Source of the DNA: Viola odorata
Taxonomy: Eukaryota > Streptophyta > Magnoliopsida > Malpighiales > Violaceae
Direction: 5' to 3'
Length of the DNA stretch: 64,000 nt
NCBI GenBank assembly: GCA_963691705.1
Contig: OY829541.1
Coordinates: 32,748,719-32,812,718, forward strand
Shown one piece after another: positions 46,376-57,605 of the stretch. Both the position numbers and the translations under genes were made by a program. The notes under the pieces are model-generated. The model saw only the letters and a program-made list of their open reading frames with translations, did not search any database and was not told the DNA's origin. Every line of letters begins with the position of its first letter. Within the stretch, counting starts at the first letter, position 1.

Positions 46376-47006
46376 TATTAAAATAATAAAATTTAACGGA
46401 GTTTCTTTTATTATCAATTTTTTTCATAATTTCTTATTTTTCTTATAATTCTTGTGATATTTTGGAATGTGTTATTTAACATGGCATTCTAGGTCATCAA
46501 AAATAATATAAAAAATGCCACAAACGTACAGTTACTGACTACGTATGCAGGTGTTACAGGGAGGGAATGAATGAATAAATAATGGGCAGTGGACAAGCCA
46601 AATCTAAACGAAAATGAGTGGAGGAGTCAAATCAATAAAAAAAATCGAGTAGAGAGACGAATTATATTATTAACTATTTTTTATAAAATTATCAATATTC
46701 CTATTAAATAACCTACTAGCGTGGTCAATATATACTGTCATTTCCAATTCAAATTTAGTCATCCAGGCAAAGTACATTAAAAAAAGAAAAAATTATAAAT
46801 AAGTGTAAAACGTAGTAATTCTTTTAAGACCAAACTTTTCCCTTTAAATGCCATTTTTCCAAGAAGTGGAGGGATTACTCAAGAAAAATTCAACAATGCT
46901 TTAATTATAATTTGGATTTCATAATAATTGATTTTTTTTAATGCTACTATATTATTGTAAAATAATCTACGCTAGAATGTTTCTGGTTTTTATTTTTTGT
47001 CCAATG
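46376..47006. other. Intergenic AT-rich DNA
   Basis: No gene or repeat border seen. Confidence 0.5.
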
Positions 47007-47289
47007 CTGCAACACATTTTTTTTTTTTTTTTAATAAGCTGAAGATTTTATTCTTGCCTAATAGGATTAGGCAATCAGAAGGGAAGAAAAGAATGTACAG
47101 ACGATAGCTCCTCTATTGAGGAAGCGACAAAGAAAACGACCCTCAAAAACTACCAATAACGTATCTCAAGAACACTATACTACTGAATAGCCCTCCCCAA
47201 CGAAAGTAACCATGTAGGGGACAACAACATCATTCCCAAACTGTAAGGAAATGCATGATTTGTGCTCTTTAACCACCTGCAACACATTT
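47007..47289 (-). mobile_element. Short poly(A) retrocopy with 13-bp target duplications
   Basis: CTGCAACACATTT flanks the insert at 47007-47019 and 47277-47289. On the minus strand the 257-bp insert ends in a poly(A) run, preceded by AAGAATAAAATC and a perfect hairpin TTGCCTAAT/ATTAGGCAA. Its first 33 codons are open (VVKEHKSCISLQFGNDVVV...) and end in TAG. It is either a 5'-truncated LINE or the 3' end of a processed gene copy. I could not assign the source. Confidence 0.8.
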
Positions 47290-47654
47290 ATTTACGTAGT
47301 AAATTAGTAATGTACGTACGGCTATCGTTCAATTAAAATCAATTGAACATTTTTGCATTTTAAATTAATAGAGCGGGTAGTAATGTACCTAAGAAACACA
47401 AACACTTCACTTCTATGTCGTGTTACGTGTCAGTTTTATCTTCGACACTAAATACGACGGATATTCACAGAATATGTATCTGATTTACCATCTATGTCAT
47501 AGCTCTTTTAATCATAATTTTAATCAATTATTGATGCCAACAAATATTTAATGCAAATTATAGTTGTTAAAAGTATTTATAAAATTAAAAATAATTTAAA
47601 ATTAAGCGTTTCAATTAGAGATATATATTATTTTCATAAAAAGAAAACTAATTA
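47290..47654. other. Intergenic DNA
   Basis: No gene seen. 47530-47640 resembles the inverse of 40200-40330. Confidence 0.45.
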
Positions 47655-48900
47655 GAATTCAAATTATTTTTCCACATTTTCCATTAAAAACCCCAAATGA
47701 TACAAGTTTGTTTAAAATTAATAAATTTAAACAAATAGTATTCAATTTATTATGAAACCTCAGACCAAAATCACATGGAGACAGAGTTTGTGAATATTCA
47801 ATTTACACCGTGGGTTTCACAACCATTGCGTACAGTGCAGAGCTTCTATAAGTAGGGAAAATATCACATGGAGACAGAAAGTTTGCAGAACAAATGCAAC
47901 AGAATGACTAAACTGGAGACAGAAAAGGCGAAAACGAAACTAGACAAGTATTTTGGTATAGACAAAAAAGGAAAGTAGAATAAGTAAAATGGGACGGAAG
48001 TACATTTAGTTACCTAATAATTATCACTTGGTAACTCTTCAAATAAAAATAAAATTAACATGTCATTTTTTATGTGTGGAGAAATAACGAGTGTTATATA
48101 CCCTCAATGTACCTAAGATTTTTTGTCGGATAAATAAAGTATATATTTATACCACAACAGACAATACCAATCCTTACAGAGATCATGCCTCCTGTTTATT
48201 AACACATGCCATAAACAGAAGAAAAAAAAGGCAAAAATTAATAACTCGTGGAGAAGAAGTTAATGAAGACGGCACCAAAATGATCATGATTATACTAAAA
48301 AAAACCAGGCATTCATTCATTCACTCCGTAATAATGATGAGAACAAGACATTACTACTCCAATAAATGAGCAATGCATGAGAACAAGACCGTCTATGGTT
48401 TATTAAATGATGATGAACGTTTGGGTTTGAAGTTTGAAAACCAAAAAAAAAAAAACCCTTCTTTTGCTCTGGAAAAAAGAAAAGAAAGCATTGATAGCTT
48501 CTTCTTTTCCTTATGGAAAAATAGTGACTTCCGTACAAACCCCAAGAGGAATATAGGGAGACACCAGGAAGCAAAAAGAAAAGGGCTTTTCATCTCACCC
48601 TGCAACCAGCTGCTTTGTCACAGCATTTTTTCATCTTTTGGACCTCAAAAGGTTGCGGGAACCAACCAACCCAACATGCAGATTTACCGAAATAAACTCA
48701 GCACAAGCAAACAGAGCAGATAAAAAGTTGGAAGACATAAAGTCATGTAATTTCATCAAACCCATGTTTCTTTTTCTACCAGAGATCAAACCAATCTTTC
48801 TTTTACCTTATTTAAATAAAGAAAGGATTGATCTGGAGTAATAAAAAGCTAGACTTTTTAACTTTGACCAAACAACAAGCACAAAAGTCACAACCTTTAA
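47655..48900 (-). pseudogene. Decayed copy of the MCT gene, part 1 (3' flank and intron 1)
   Basis: 47655-47940 matches 36441-36780 (downstream flank of the MCT gene, including AACCTCAGACC and GCAGAGCTTCTATAA). From about 48180 to 48898 the match jumps to 38190-38870 (intron 1, including GAGCAATGCATGAG and AACTTTGACCAA). Exons 2 to 4 have been lost between these two blocks. The copy is then cut by the second Pack element at a TAA and resumes at 56368. Confidence 0.8.
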
Positions 48901-49589
48901 GGGTTTGTTTGGCGTTCCGGTTCTAGTCCGAAAAGTGTTGTGGCAAAAGTGCTGTGGGAAAAGCACTTCTGGAAAAGCTAGTATGCTGTTTGGTAAACAT
49001 TTCTTAAAAGTGCTGTGAGAAACGAGAAGTTATTTTTGGTGTTTGGTAAACATTGCTTTTAGAACTATGATTTGAGTGTAAAATGACTATAAAGGGCATC
49101 AGTCATTTTTAGTGTTATTTATTTATATGATTTAATTCAATCTTTTTTTCTAAACAAATAATTTAACTATAATTTTCTAAAAGCTGCAATTTTAACATTT
49201 TAAACTATAAAGACACAATTTATTTCAAGTATTAAAATTAATATTTTTTAGTATGTATATAGATTATTTAAATTAATTTATTTCTTTAAACAAATAATTA
49301 ACATTTTATTAAATAAAGTTAAATATTGAGCACTATTAGGGGTGAACACGGTCAGGTTCAGTCCGGTTTTGAGCTTGGAACCGGATTGAACCGGTAATAT
49401 CCGGTTCTGATGAGTCTGGAACCGGACAGAACCGGAAATTTCCGGTTCTGTCAGGCCTGGAACCGGACCGAAACCGGCAGTTCGGTCCGGTTCCGGTTCC
49501 GGTTTTTTTTTTTAATTAAAAAATATATTAAAAAATTCAATAAAAAATAAACAATTTTTTTTCAATGCCATTAATTAATTCTACAACAC

Positions 49590-49880
49590 ATTAACTCAAC
49601 TATAATCCAAAAAACATCCATAATAAATTTACAAACAAAGCTGCACCATCCATAATCAATTTACAAACATCTAATGAATTTACAAACAAAGCCACAATCT
49701 AAAAAAACATCCATAATTAAATTAAGTATCCCAATTGAACTCAAAGCCACAATCCAAAAAAACATCCATAATTAAATTAAGTATCTGCAAAGCCACAATC
49801 TAAAAAACATCCATAATTAAATTAAGTATCCCAATTGAACTTAAAGCCACAATCCAAAAAAAACATCCATAATTAAATTC
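49590..49880. repeat. Tandem repeat of about 55 bp inside the hAT
   Basis: AAACATCCATAATTAAATTA recurs about five times, mostly followed by AGTATCCCAATTGAACT and AAAGCCACAATC. It lies downstream of the transposase stop. Confidence 0.85.
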
Positions 49881-50284
49881 TAAAGTAAGCATCAGCTTCC
49901 TTGCCAAAACCTGTCCAGCCTCCCAGCTGAAACAAAAATACCATGGTCACTTAAATGTAAGGAAAACATCAAAATGCAGAGAAGGCACCGGCCGTTCATC
50001 TACATCCAAGAAGACAAACTCTTCCTCTTCCTGCGCAGCACCAACAAGATAATACTTGTCATTATTAAAATAAGTAGTAGTATAATGATTTTAATGTTAA
50101 GGATCTAGTAATAACTATATGGCTTCTTTTAGCATTAAGAACTTGACTAACCTACAACCATCAATTAATATCCATCACTGGAGGTGCAAATGTAATGTTC
50201 GCAAGGGCTGCCATTTACAGATGATTAAAATTAATCACAGTCACATGATAAAAATAACCAATTCATAGCTAAAAAATTTAAAAC

Positions 50285-52855
50285 TTAAATATTACCTTTC
50301 TCAAGCTCATCAATCTCCTTGTCCGTCTCTTCATTCTTAGAATGATATTCATAATTTGGTGCTCTCAACCAATCTTCAGTGCAAACCAGGGCCTCTACAA
50401 TTTTTGCGGACAAAGAGCTTCGAAAATCATCAAGGACGCGACCACTACAACTAAATGCAGATTCTGATGCGACGGTAGAAGTTTGAATAGCTAACACATC
50501 CCGTGCTATCAATGAGATAGTAGGAAATCGAATACTATTAACCTTCCACCAATCCAAAATGTCAAAAGATTCTGAATTCGGTATCATCTCTTCATGAAGA
50601 TAACGATCTAACTCTGTTTTTTTTTGTCCTACCTCTCGTTGAGCCATTTCTTGTCGATACTTATATTCATAGGCACATGCAGCTGATCCATATTCACCAT
50701 CAATATCATCCTCTAAATCTAATGAAGAAGCTGCTGCAACACCAACAGAAGAAGCTTCTGCAGCCCCACCCATCTTGCCAATCTCCTTTTCATACTCTTC
50801 AAATAATTGAATAAGTCTACTTCCAACTTTTGCAACTAACACCACTGCACTGCTAGACTCATACATGTTGTTAATTAGATAATTCGTGTAACCCATCTTG
50901 TACCTTGGATCTAACACGACAGCAATAAACAACATCACATTGATTTTTTCTGGATCTCCCCAATATTTGTCACACTTTTTCTTCATTTGCAAGGCCATTC
51001 CAGCCACCTCAAGATCAACATTGTTGCACATTTTTTTCAACCTAAAATCAACCTCACTCACTTTATTCAAACAAATGTTGGACGTTGTGTATTTTGTACC
51101 CGAAACACTTAAAGTAAGCTGGTAGAAACATTTCAAAAATCTAACCATGTTCTTAATATGAACCCAATCTTCTTCCCCGGGAATACCCTTTCTACAATCA
51201 AGTTCTTCATCATAACCAACTTCACTTGAAAAATTAGAATCCAACCCCGCATATCTATCAAACACAGTTTTTAATTTTAAGGCTGTTTCTAACATTAAGT
51301 AAGTCGAGTTCCATCGGGTGCACACATCAAGACACAACATAGCTTCACTATCTATCCTTTCTTCCCCAATACATGCTTTGAATTTTTCATATCTATTCGG
51401 GGATTGCCTCACATATCTAACTGCATTTCGGACTCGAATAATTGAAGGAGTAGCAAGTTTTATTCCATCGCTAACTACTAGATTCATTATATGTGCAACA
51501 CACCTCATATGTAGAAACTCCCCACTCAAAACACTACCCTTCCAATGATTTACTCTTTTTTTCAAATACCCCACCGCAACAGCATTCGAACTAGCATTAT
51601 CAACAGTCACAGACATAACTTTATCAATACCCCACTCCAGCAAACATTTCTCAATCAATTTACCAATGACCTCACCCTTATGACTAGAAATTGGACAGAA
51701 ATTTATAATTCTTTTTTGCAACTTCCAATTTGAGTCAATATAATGAGCAGTCAGACACAAATAATTAATCTTTTGATTAGATGTCCATGTGTCCGTAGTA
51801 AGACAAGCCTTCCTACAATTAAATGACATGCTACTTTTTAGTTTCAATCTTTCCTCCACAAACATCTCATAACAATCCCTCGCTACAGTAAGTCGTGAAG
51901 GCACTACAAACTTAGGTTGCAGTACAGAACAAAAGTGCTTAAAACCTAAACCCTCTACCATTTTAAAAGGTTTTTCATCAACAATAATCATGTATGTCAA
52001 TGCCTTCCTACACATGTTCTGATCAAATTTCCATGTAACTAACACACTCTCATTACTCCGATTGAAAGTTAACAGAGATTGATCCGATGACACATCACTA
52101 TTGACTGCCGCTGTTGAAAAATGGCCCTTTTTTACACTTAAACAAGTGCTTCCTAATTGCAGTTGTGCCAGCATTACTAGGATCATACTTATACTCATTT
52201 TTTTTGCAAAAATTGCATCGTACCTTTGTTTCGCCATTAAGAGTCGTAAATTCCGAGACATGACTCCACACAAATGACCTCTGTTTTCTTTTCTTTCTCT
52301 CAGTTGCTTCTACCTCTTGACTGCCTTGCACTCCATCTGCCCCCACAGTTGCTTGTGCCTCTTGACTGCCTTGTATCTGACTTTGTTGCGTAGATGAAGT
52401 CTCAGTATGTGCTTCCACTCCATCTGCCTCCACTACCTATACAAAAAATAAGACACCATATTAAGGAACTGAACTAACACATGCTTTACTGGATACAATC
52501 AGAATGCTTTAGATTTTGTATACATCAGGAACTTGAACTGATCTTGATAATTTTTCATGTGGAATTCATAGTACACTAATTTCTGTCGCAATAGGATGAG
52601 AAGAAAGCAGCCCATCATCAAATTAAAAGTCACTAATTAGGTTTAACAATCTACTGTAATCGACTAAAATTAATCTTTTAAAGTAATAGACCCGTAAGGA
52701 CACCCGGGAAGCCTATTGGATAAACATTCCAAGAAAACGACGATTTTCCCATTATTCAACAAGAGAAGAAATGACACACACAGAAATTTTCTCTTAAAGA
52801 AAGAAAAGGAAAGAAAGAAATAAATGATAAATTGACTTACATTGTTTGTGTTCAT
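50285..52855 (-). pseudogene. hAT transposase (RICESLEEPER-like), one frameshift
   Basis: The predicted gene starts at ATG 52855 with a 15-base exon (52841-52855, donor GTAAGTC). It continues from acceptor TATAG at 52436 down to TAA at 50285. A BED zinc finger shows CNFCKKNEYKYDP and H-x4-C (HLFKC). The core shows TDTWTSNQKINYLC, SVTVDNASSNA, RCVAHIMNLV and RWNSTYLML, and the C-terminal dimerisation domain shows FPTISLIARDVLAIQTSTVA then SESAFS and WLRA. A single 1-base indel in the homopolymer run at 52125-52133 shifts the frame just after the finger; the rest is open for about 610 codons. A further small exon near 49985-50035 (EEFVFLDVDERPVP) may belong to it. Confidence 0.88.
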
Positions 52856-53107
52856 GTTCTTCGTGGGCGGCGAGGGAGCGACGGAGCTGTGAGATGGAGA
52901 GAACGACGGAGGGAACGACGGAGGGAACGACCGAGCGTCTGCGTGGGCGGCGATGGAGCGACCGAGTGAGGGAAGGTCTGAAGAGCGGCGCGAGGGAAGG
53001 TCTGAAGAGTTTAGGTTTTAGGTTTAGCGAGAGGAAATGAAAAAATTGTGTTTTAGTTTAGGTTTTGGTAAAAACTAAATCATCCAAAATATAAAAAAAC
53101 AATTAAT

Positions 53108-53176
53108 AAAAATTTGGCGTGGGAGGGGATTCGAACCCCCTCCCTTTAGCTAAAAAAAAGAGTTTTAACCACTGAA
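53108..53176 (-). other. tRNA-like sequence inside the hAT 5' region
   Basis: On the minus strand GGAGGGGGTTCGAATCCCC forms a strong T-arm with a B box, and CTTCAGTGGTTAAAACTC resembles a D-arm/A box, about 45 bases before it. The 5' acceptor half does not pair with the 3' TGGCGTGGG side and the anticodon arm is poor, so it is not a working tRNA gene. It may be a tRNA-derived relic. Confidence 0.35.
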
Positions 53177-53739
53177 GCAAAGGAAAGTTTTGTTAAATAT
53201 TGCATATATATATATTTATAATATATAAATATATATATACCGGTTCTTCCGGTTCTACGGTTCGGTTTACGGATTTTGGTAGAAGCAGAACCGGACAGAA
53301 CCGGAAATTTCCGGTTCTGCTACTAGTAGAACCGGACTGAACCGGAACTTTTCAATTCGATCCGGTTCGGTGCAAAATGCTCCGGTTCCGGTTCGGTTTC
53401 CGGTTCAATCCGGTTTTTGAACACCCCTAAGCACTATTTTAAAATTTTACATATATAAAATCACAATTATCTATTGATCATTAATCTATTACCTATTGAG
53501 TTACTTTTTTTATGCGAATACATCAATAATATTTTTTTAATTTTTTAAGAAATTAATGTAACATAAATTTCTACTTTGACTCCGTCATATTATTCAAATA
53601 AACATAAAAGTTGGTAAATAACATTACAATATTTACCATATGGTTCAATTATTAAAATACTCTACTAAATATTTAAAATATTAGGATCTTATTTTTTATT
53701 TTGGTATTGTCACTAACTAATTGATATTCAATCTTACAT

Positions 53740-53870
53740 TAAATGATATAAAATGACTATAAAGGACACAATTTATTTTTGACATTATAATTAATATTTT
53801 TTAGTATATATATATAGATTATTTAAATTAATTTATTTCTTTATACAATGAAAGTAACATTTAAATATTA
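53740..53870 (+). repeat. Second copy of the AT-rich subterminal block in Pack element 2
   Basis: ATGACTATAAAGGACACAAT and the following ATTATAATTAATATTTTTTA word match the block near 49085-49320 and the inverted copies at 31590-31935. Confidence 0.75.
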
Positions 53871-54228
53871 GTTGTGACACATTTATTAATTTTTTTACTT
53901 GTATTTAAAAAAAATTATTATATATAAACATTTTTTTTAATAATCTGAAAATTATTATATTTTGATTGTATTTTTCTTTCTTTTCTTTTCTTCCTGTATG
54001 CATTTTAGTTGGAAAATGCAGGAGTGGAGATTTTGATGTGCTTGGATGGCTGAAGAAGAAAACTGGTAATGGAAGAAGAGAAGAATGATGAAGCTAGTAC
54101 TATTTTTTATTGAGGGAAATGAGGAAAGAATGAATTCATTAACAAATCTACAAGGATTAACAAATCTACAAGGATTCAGATTACACAAAACACCATTCTA
54201 CTACAATACCTTCATTTCTAATATATAC

Positions 54229-54430
54229 CAGAATACACATGGCCTTATCGTAGAAGTAGGAGCTCGCCAACTTTATCTCAGAGTGGGTGGGAACACTACC
54301 AATGCAGAATGGATACATCAAGACCTGTGCTACGACCTTAACAGGGTCCAGACGCCTGCCTGCCTCCATAACTTTCCGTGCAACATAGTCTGCAATATTA
54401 GCACCACAGCTTACTCCAACTAGAACACAT
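54229..54430 (-). pseudogene. Captured exon of a plant carboxylesterase (CXE, alpha/beta hydrolase)
   Basis: After an acceptor TTAAAACAG the frame reads CVLVGVSCGANIADYVARKV, then EAGRRLDPVKVVAQVLMYPF, GSVPTHSEIKLASSYFYDKA and MCIL, ending at a GTATAT donor-like site. GVSCG is the G-x-S-x-G nucleophile elbow. The words match the carboxylesterase 11/16 type of the GID1-related family. The oxyanion HGG motif and the Asp/His of the triad are on missing exons. Confidence 0.88.
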
Positions 54431-55696
54431 CTGTTTTAACAACATCACGAGTTAGATGGAAAAAAAAGGGGAAATAAGGACAATAATTTGGAGACCAGCA
54501 TATTTGTTACTATGTAAGCTTCAATCAAAGTATAACATTCACAACAGATCAGGATTATATGGTTTGAGATTCGGCCAAATTCAAGCCCCAATCTCACATC
54601 TATCAAGCAAGGTATGCAAATACCATAAAGAAACGGACACACAAGATTGACCACCAACTTAAAGTGTTATAGAAATAAATGAGGAGCAAATAGTGACAGT
54701 TTTCTGACCTGCGTTACCTATGTGATCTAGAAACCATATAAACAACCCTGTTAAATTTCATTGTTCAATTTAAGATATTCATCTCACATGGCTTCTTATA
54801 GTACTAAATTAAAAAAAAGACCATCTCCCACAAGTTATCATAATTGTAGCAGCAATGCTAGTTTTCTATTGCAACCACAGATCATTTATTATGTTCTGTG
54901 ACTCCTGCAGAAAGTAATGTATTTATCCAGACAAATGATGTATGGTTTTCAATTTCACTATATTGATCACTCATGCTCAACCCAGGACCACCGATATAAA
55001 GAAAAAAGTATGCATTTTATCAGATTTTTACAAAGCACCAAGTTTGCATTGTATTGTACCCACATTCACCTTCACTAATAACTTCGAGTACTAACTTTGC
55101 AACTAAAGAATCTGTAATCTGAGTTATAGATGTCTATGGGCCATGTTAAGATACGACTACTAAGGTAAAATCTAGATCACTAATCTCCCTACTCATATGC
55201 ACAAACCCCCAGCCATACCTTGGAATGCCAAGCATATTAATATGAATCCTAGGAAGCATTCAGCTGGATGATCATTCCTAAATGCCTCAAAAGAATCCTC
55301 ATTGGTTAATCTTAAAGTCATAGTATACGTGCTACTATAAGGTTGGCAGTTGGATGCCAGTAGTGATTTTGCCTATATTCCCAAATAAACTGCTAAAAAT
55401 AACAATATCAAGCAACTCAAGTGACAGAAAAATAGAAATCAATTTAAAAAATGAAGTTAAGGCATTCCATCACTGAGGATATTAGAAATACAATCATTCT
55501 ACAAAATGTAACTCAGATTAACCAGAGTGCTACCTAGGTATCAAAATCGACCAAACAAAATAACCAATCAAGCAAATGATGAAGCATCAGATCCAATTCC
55601 AACCAAGCGAACAGAATCCTTAAAAAATACCCATCAAACATACTGTAGAACAAAACCCAAAAAGAAAAATAGAAAGGGAATTTGAGGAAAGCGTAC
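54431..55696. other. Intron-like DNA between the two captured exons of Pack element 2
   Basis: No coding segment is recognised. It may contain intron sequence of either donor gene; the junction between the two sources is not visible. Confidence 0.45.
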
Positions 55697-55807
55697 CATT
55701 TTGGAGGTAGGGAACGTACTCGGTGGCGGAGAGGTGCATCCTGATGTCATCAAGGGTTTCGCACTGGCAAAGATTATTGTAATCGGCGGCAGTGAGGAGA
55801 TTTTAAT
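55697..55807 (-). pseudogene. VHA-d: Captured exon of V-type proton ATPase subunit d
   Basis: Subunit d links the V1 and Vo sectors of the vacuolar proton pump. After GGATTCAG the minus-strand frame reads LLTAADYNNLCQCETLDDIR, then MHLSATEYVPYLQN, and stops at a GTACGC donor. This is the well conserved N-terminal segment of subunit d, with Val where Gly is usual before PYLQN. The first exon (start) and all later exons are absent. Confidence 0.9.
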
Positions 55808-56106
55808 CTGAATCCAAGAAAAGGAAACCCTAAAATGATTGAGAGGTGACAGATAGATCTAAACACAAGTGATTTCAGACGGACCTGACTTGGAGAGAAG
55901 CGATTCGGAGGCGGCGAGCAGCTTGGAGGAGGCAGATCTCTAGCTTCTGGAGTGGGAGTTAGAGCGAGAGAGTGAAGACAAGTGCAGGAGGAGAAGTTGT
56001 TTGGAGTTGATGGTGGACGATTGTGGAGGAGAAAGGATTTTCTAGGGTTTGTTGTTATGTAGAGATGAGAAATCGTGTGAATGAAAGGAATGAAGGAGAA
56101 ATGTTT

Positions 56107-56117
56107 TGTTTATATAG
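56107..56117 (-). promoter_or_regulatory. TATA box of the captured 5' region in Pack element 2
   Basis: On the minus strand CTATATAAACAAAAC stands about 300 bases before the V-ATPase d exon, followed by a CT-rich 5'UTR-like stretch with an intron-like donor (CCAAGTCAGGTCCG). The promoter may have been captured with the gene, so the chimera could be transcribed. Confidence 0.5.
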
Positions 56118-56367
56118 GTGGTTATTTTGTAAATAAGTGAACATGACTCCAATATTTTTGTCCACTTCAATTATTTGTCCAGCTTCCCGCACGGATTGGA
56201 ACGCAGCGTTGGCTGCTGGGGGAAAATAGTGCGTTGGCCTTTCCCTTGATTTTTCAAGGGATTAGGAAGCCAACTTTCTAAAAAGCTGGGTTCAACCCTT
56301 AACCCCAAACATTCAATACCAGCTTTTCCAATTCAACCCAACCCAACTTGGAATGCCAAACACTATC

Positions 56368-56640
56368 TAAAAGGTTTTTTCAATCCTAAAGAAAACCCAA
56401 AACATTAAACTAATAAAAAAAACAAAAATATGAAGCAAAGAGAAAAGAGGTTTATTATCATGAGACTTGTCTTAGCCTTAGGAACCCAAAATTTCTTGTT
56501 GTTGGATCTGATCAACGTTGAACGTAGGGATACAACATTGTTGAATCGATTTTTCTCCTGATCATCAAACTCAACCTTTTCTGTATCCGGCAGTTGCAGA
56601 CGCTCAGAAGGAACAAAAAAAAAAATCAATTAGCTTATTT
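56368..56640 (-). pseudogene. Decayed copy of the MCT gene, part 2 (intron 1 end and exon 1)
   Basis: After the TAA target copy the sequence continues the MCT match (AAAGAAAACCC, ATTAAACTAA) and reaches exon 1. The minus-strand frame reads VPSERLQLPD, EFDDQEKNRF and KTSLMIINLF, which are worn versions of [21 protein letters not shown] and [10 protein letters not shown] in the intact gene. The exon has lost its first two thirds; beyond 56640 the match ends. Confidence 0.8.
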
Positions 56641-56739
56641 CCACACTTAAAAATAAATTATCTTATTATGTTCTCATATTTTCTTAATTTCTTTTATCAA
56701 CTTTTCTTGATATGATAACTTCCACATTTGTTACAATTT

Positions 56740-57605
56740 ATTTTTAGAATCAGCTACTTTTTTTTATAAAAAAAATATTTTTAAAAAATATAGAAATTAA
56801 GATAAATCTAATAAAATAAGAAAAATGTTTTTAAAAAATATAGAAACTTAAGAAAAATATAATAAAATAGGAAAAATATTTTTTAAAAATATAGAAAATT
56901 AAAAAAATCTAATAAAAATATTTTAAAAAATATAGAAAAACCTAATAAAATAGAAAAAATATTTTAAAAATCTAATAAAATATGAAATATATTTTAAAAA
57001 TTAGAAAAATATGAAGAATATGCAGCAATGGAGAATAGGGTTTGTGTATTTCATTCTTCCAAGAACGTGCAATAGAATAAAAAAAATAAAAGGAGAATTT
57101 GTATGATAAATTGATATGTTTGAGAAATTAAAAGAGAATGTGGAAAGAATTGAAATTGTGTTGTGAAACTGAAATCTAGTGGATCCTACATATTTTGTTC
57201 TTGGAAATATATTTTAAAAAAATATAGAAAAATTATTAGATTTTTCCTATTTTATTAGTTTTTTCTTAATTTCCTATATTTTTATAATATTTTTTCTATT
57301 TTATTATATTTTCCTATTTTATTATATTTTTCTTAATTTTTAAATATTTTAGAAACATTTTTCTGACGTGTGGGACCTAATTGTTAGAAAAAATATTAAA
57401 TAATAAAATCTAACGGAGTTTTGTGTCCGTTAATATTTTTTTTACAGCTGGGACTATATTGAACTAACGGATAAAACGTTTGAGACCGATAAAAATAGAA
57501 AAAAACGTTTTTGACTGATTAAAATAAAATGACAAACATTTGGAACCGTGTGGTGTATTAAACCTTCGAAACTGAGTTTCTACTGGTATTTTATCACCAA
57601 TGGGT
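56740..57605. mobile_element. AT-rich fold-back element, copy B
   Basis: The core words GTTTGTGTATTTCATTCTTC, GAGAATTTGTATGATAAATT and GAAACTGAAATCTAGTGGAT match copy A at 45345-46375. Its right outer part (57450-57605, with GAACTAACGGATAAAACG and CTGGTATTTTATCACCAATG) is complete, while its left end is truncated. No coding sequence. Confidence 0.65.

Larger units (their letters stand above)
49337..53429 (-). mobile_element. hAT transposon (4093 bp), family C, nearly intact
   Basis: The ends TAGGGGTGAACACGGTCAGG and, inverted, TAGGGGTGTTCAAAAACCGG are flanked by a perfect 8-bp duplication AGCACTAT (49329-49336 and 53430-53437). Subterminal regions are packed with CCGGTT/AACCGG words. It carries one transposase gene on the minus strand and lies within the AT-rich arm of the second Pack element, so it is younger than that insertion. 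Confidence 0.93.
48901..56367. mobile_element. Pack-type PIF/Harbinger-like element 2, carrying V-ATPase d and carboxylesterase fragments
   Basis: The ends GGGTTTGTTTGGCGTTCC and, inverted, GATAGTGTTTGGCATTCC are flanked by TAA (48898-48900 and 56368-56370). The intact MCT locus has one TAA at the corresponding place (CTTTTCTAAAG), which is the empty site. Without a nested 4.1 kb hAT and its target duplication it would be about 3.37 kb. Its two ends correspond to those of Pack element 1 in opposite orientation. Reading on the minus strand: subterminal repeats, TATA box, 5'UTR-like sequence, V-ATPase d exon, about 1.27 kb intron-like DNA, carboxylesterase exon, AT-rich subterminal block. No transposase of its own. 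Confidence 0.82.

Noticed and set aside
54085..54423. Plus-strand 112-codon frame as a gene
   Set aside because: It lies antisense to the clearly recognisable carboxylesterase exon.
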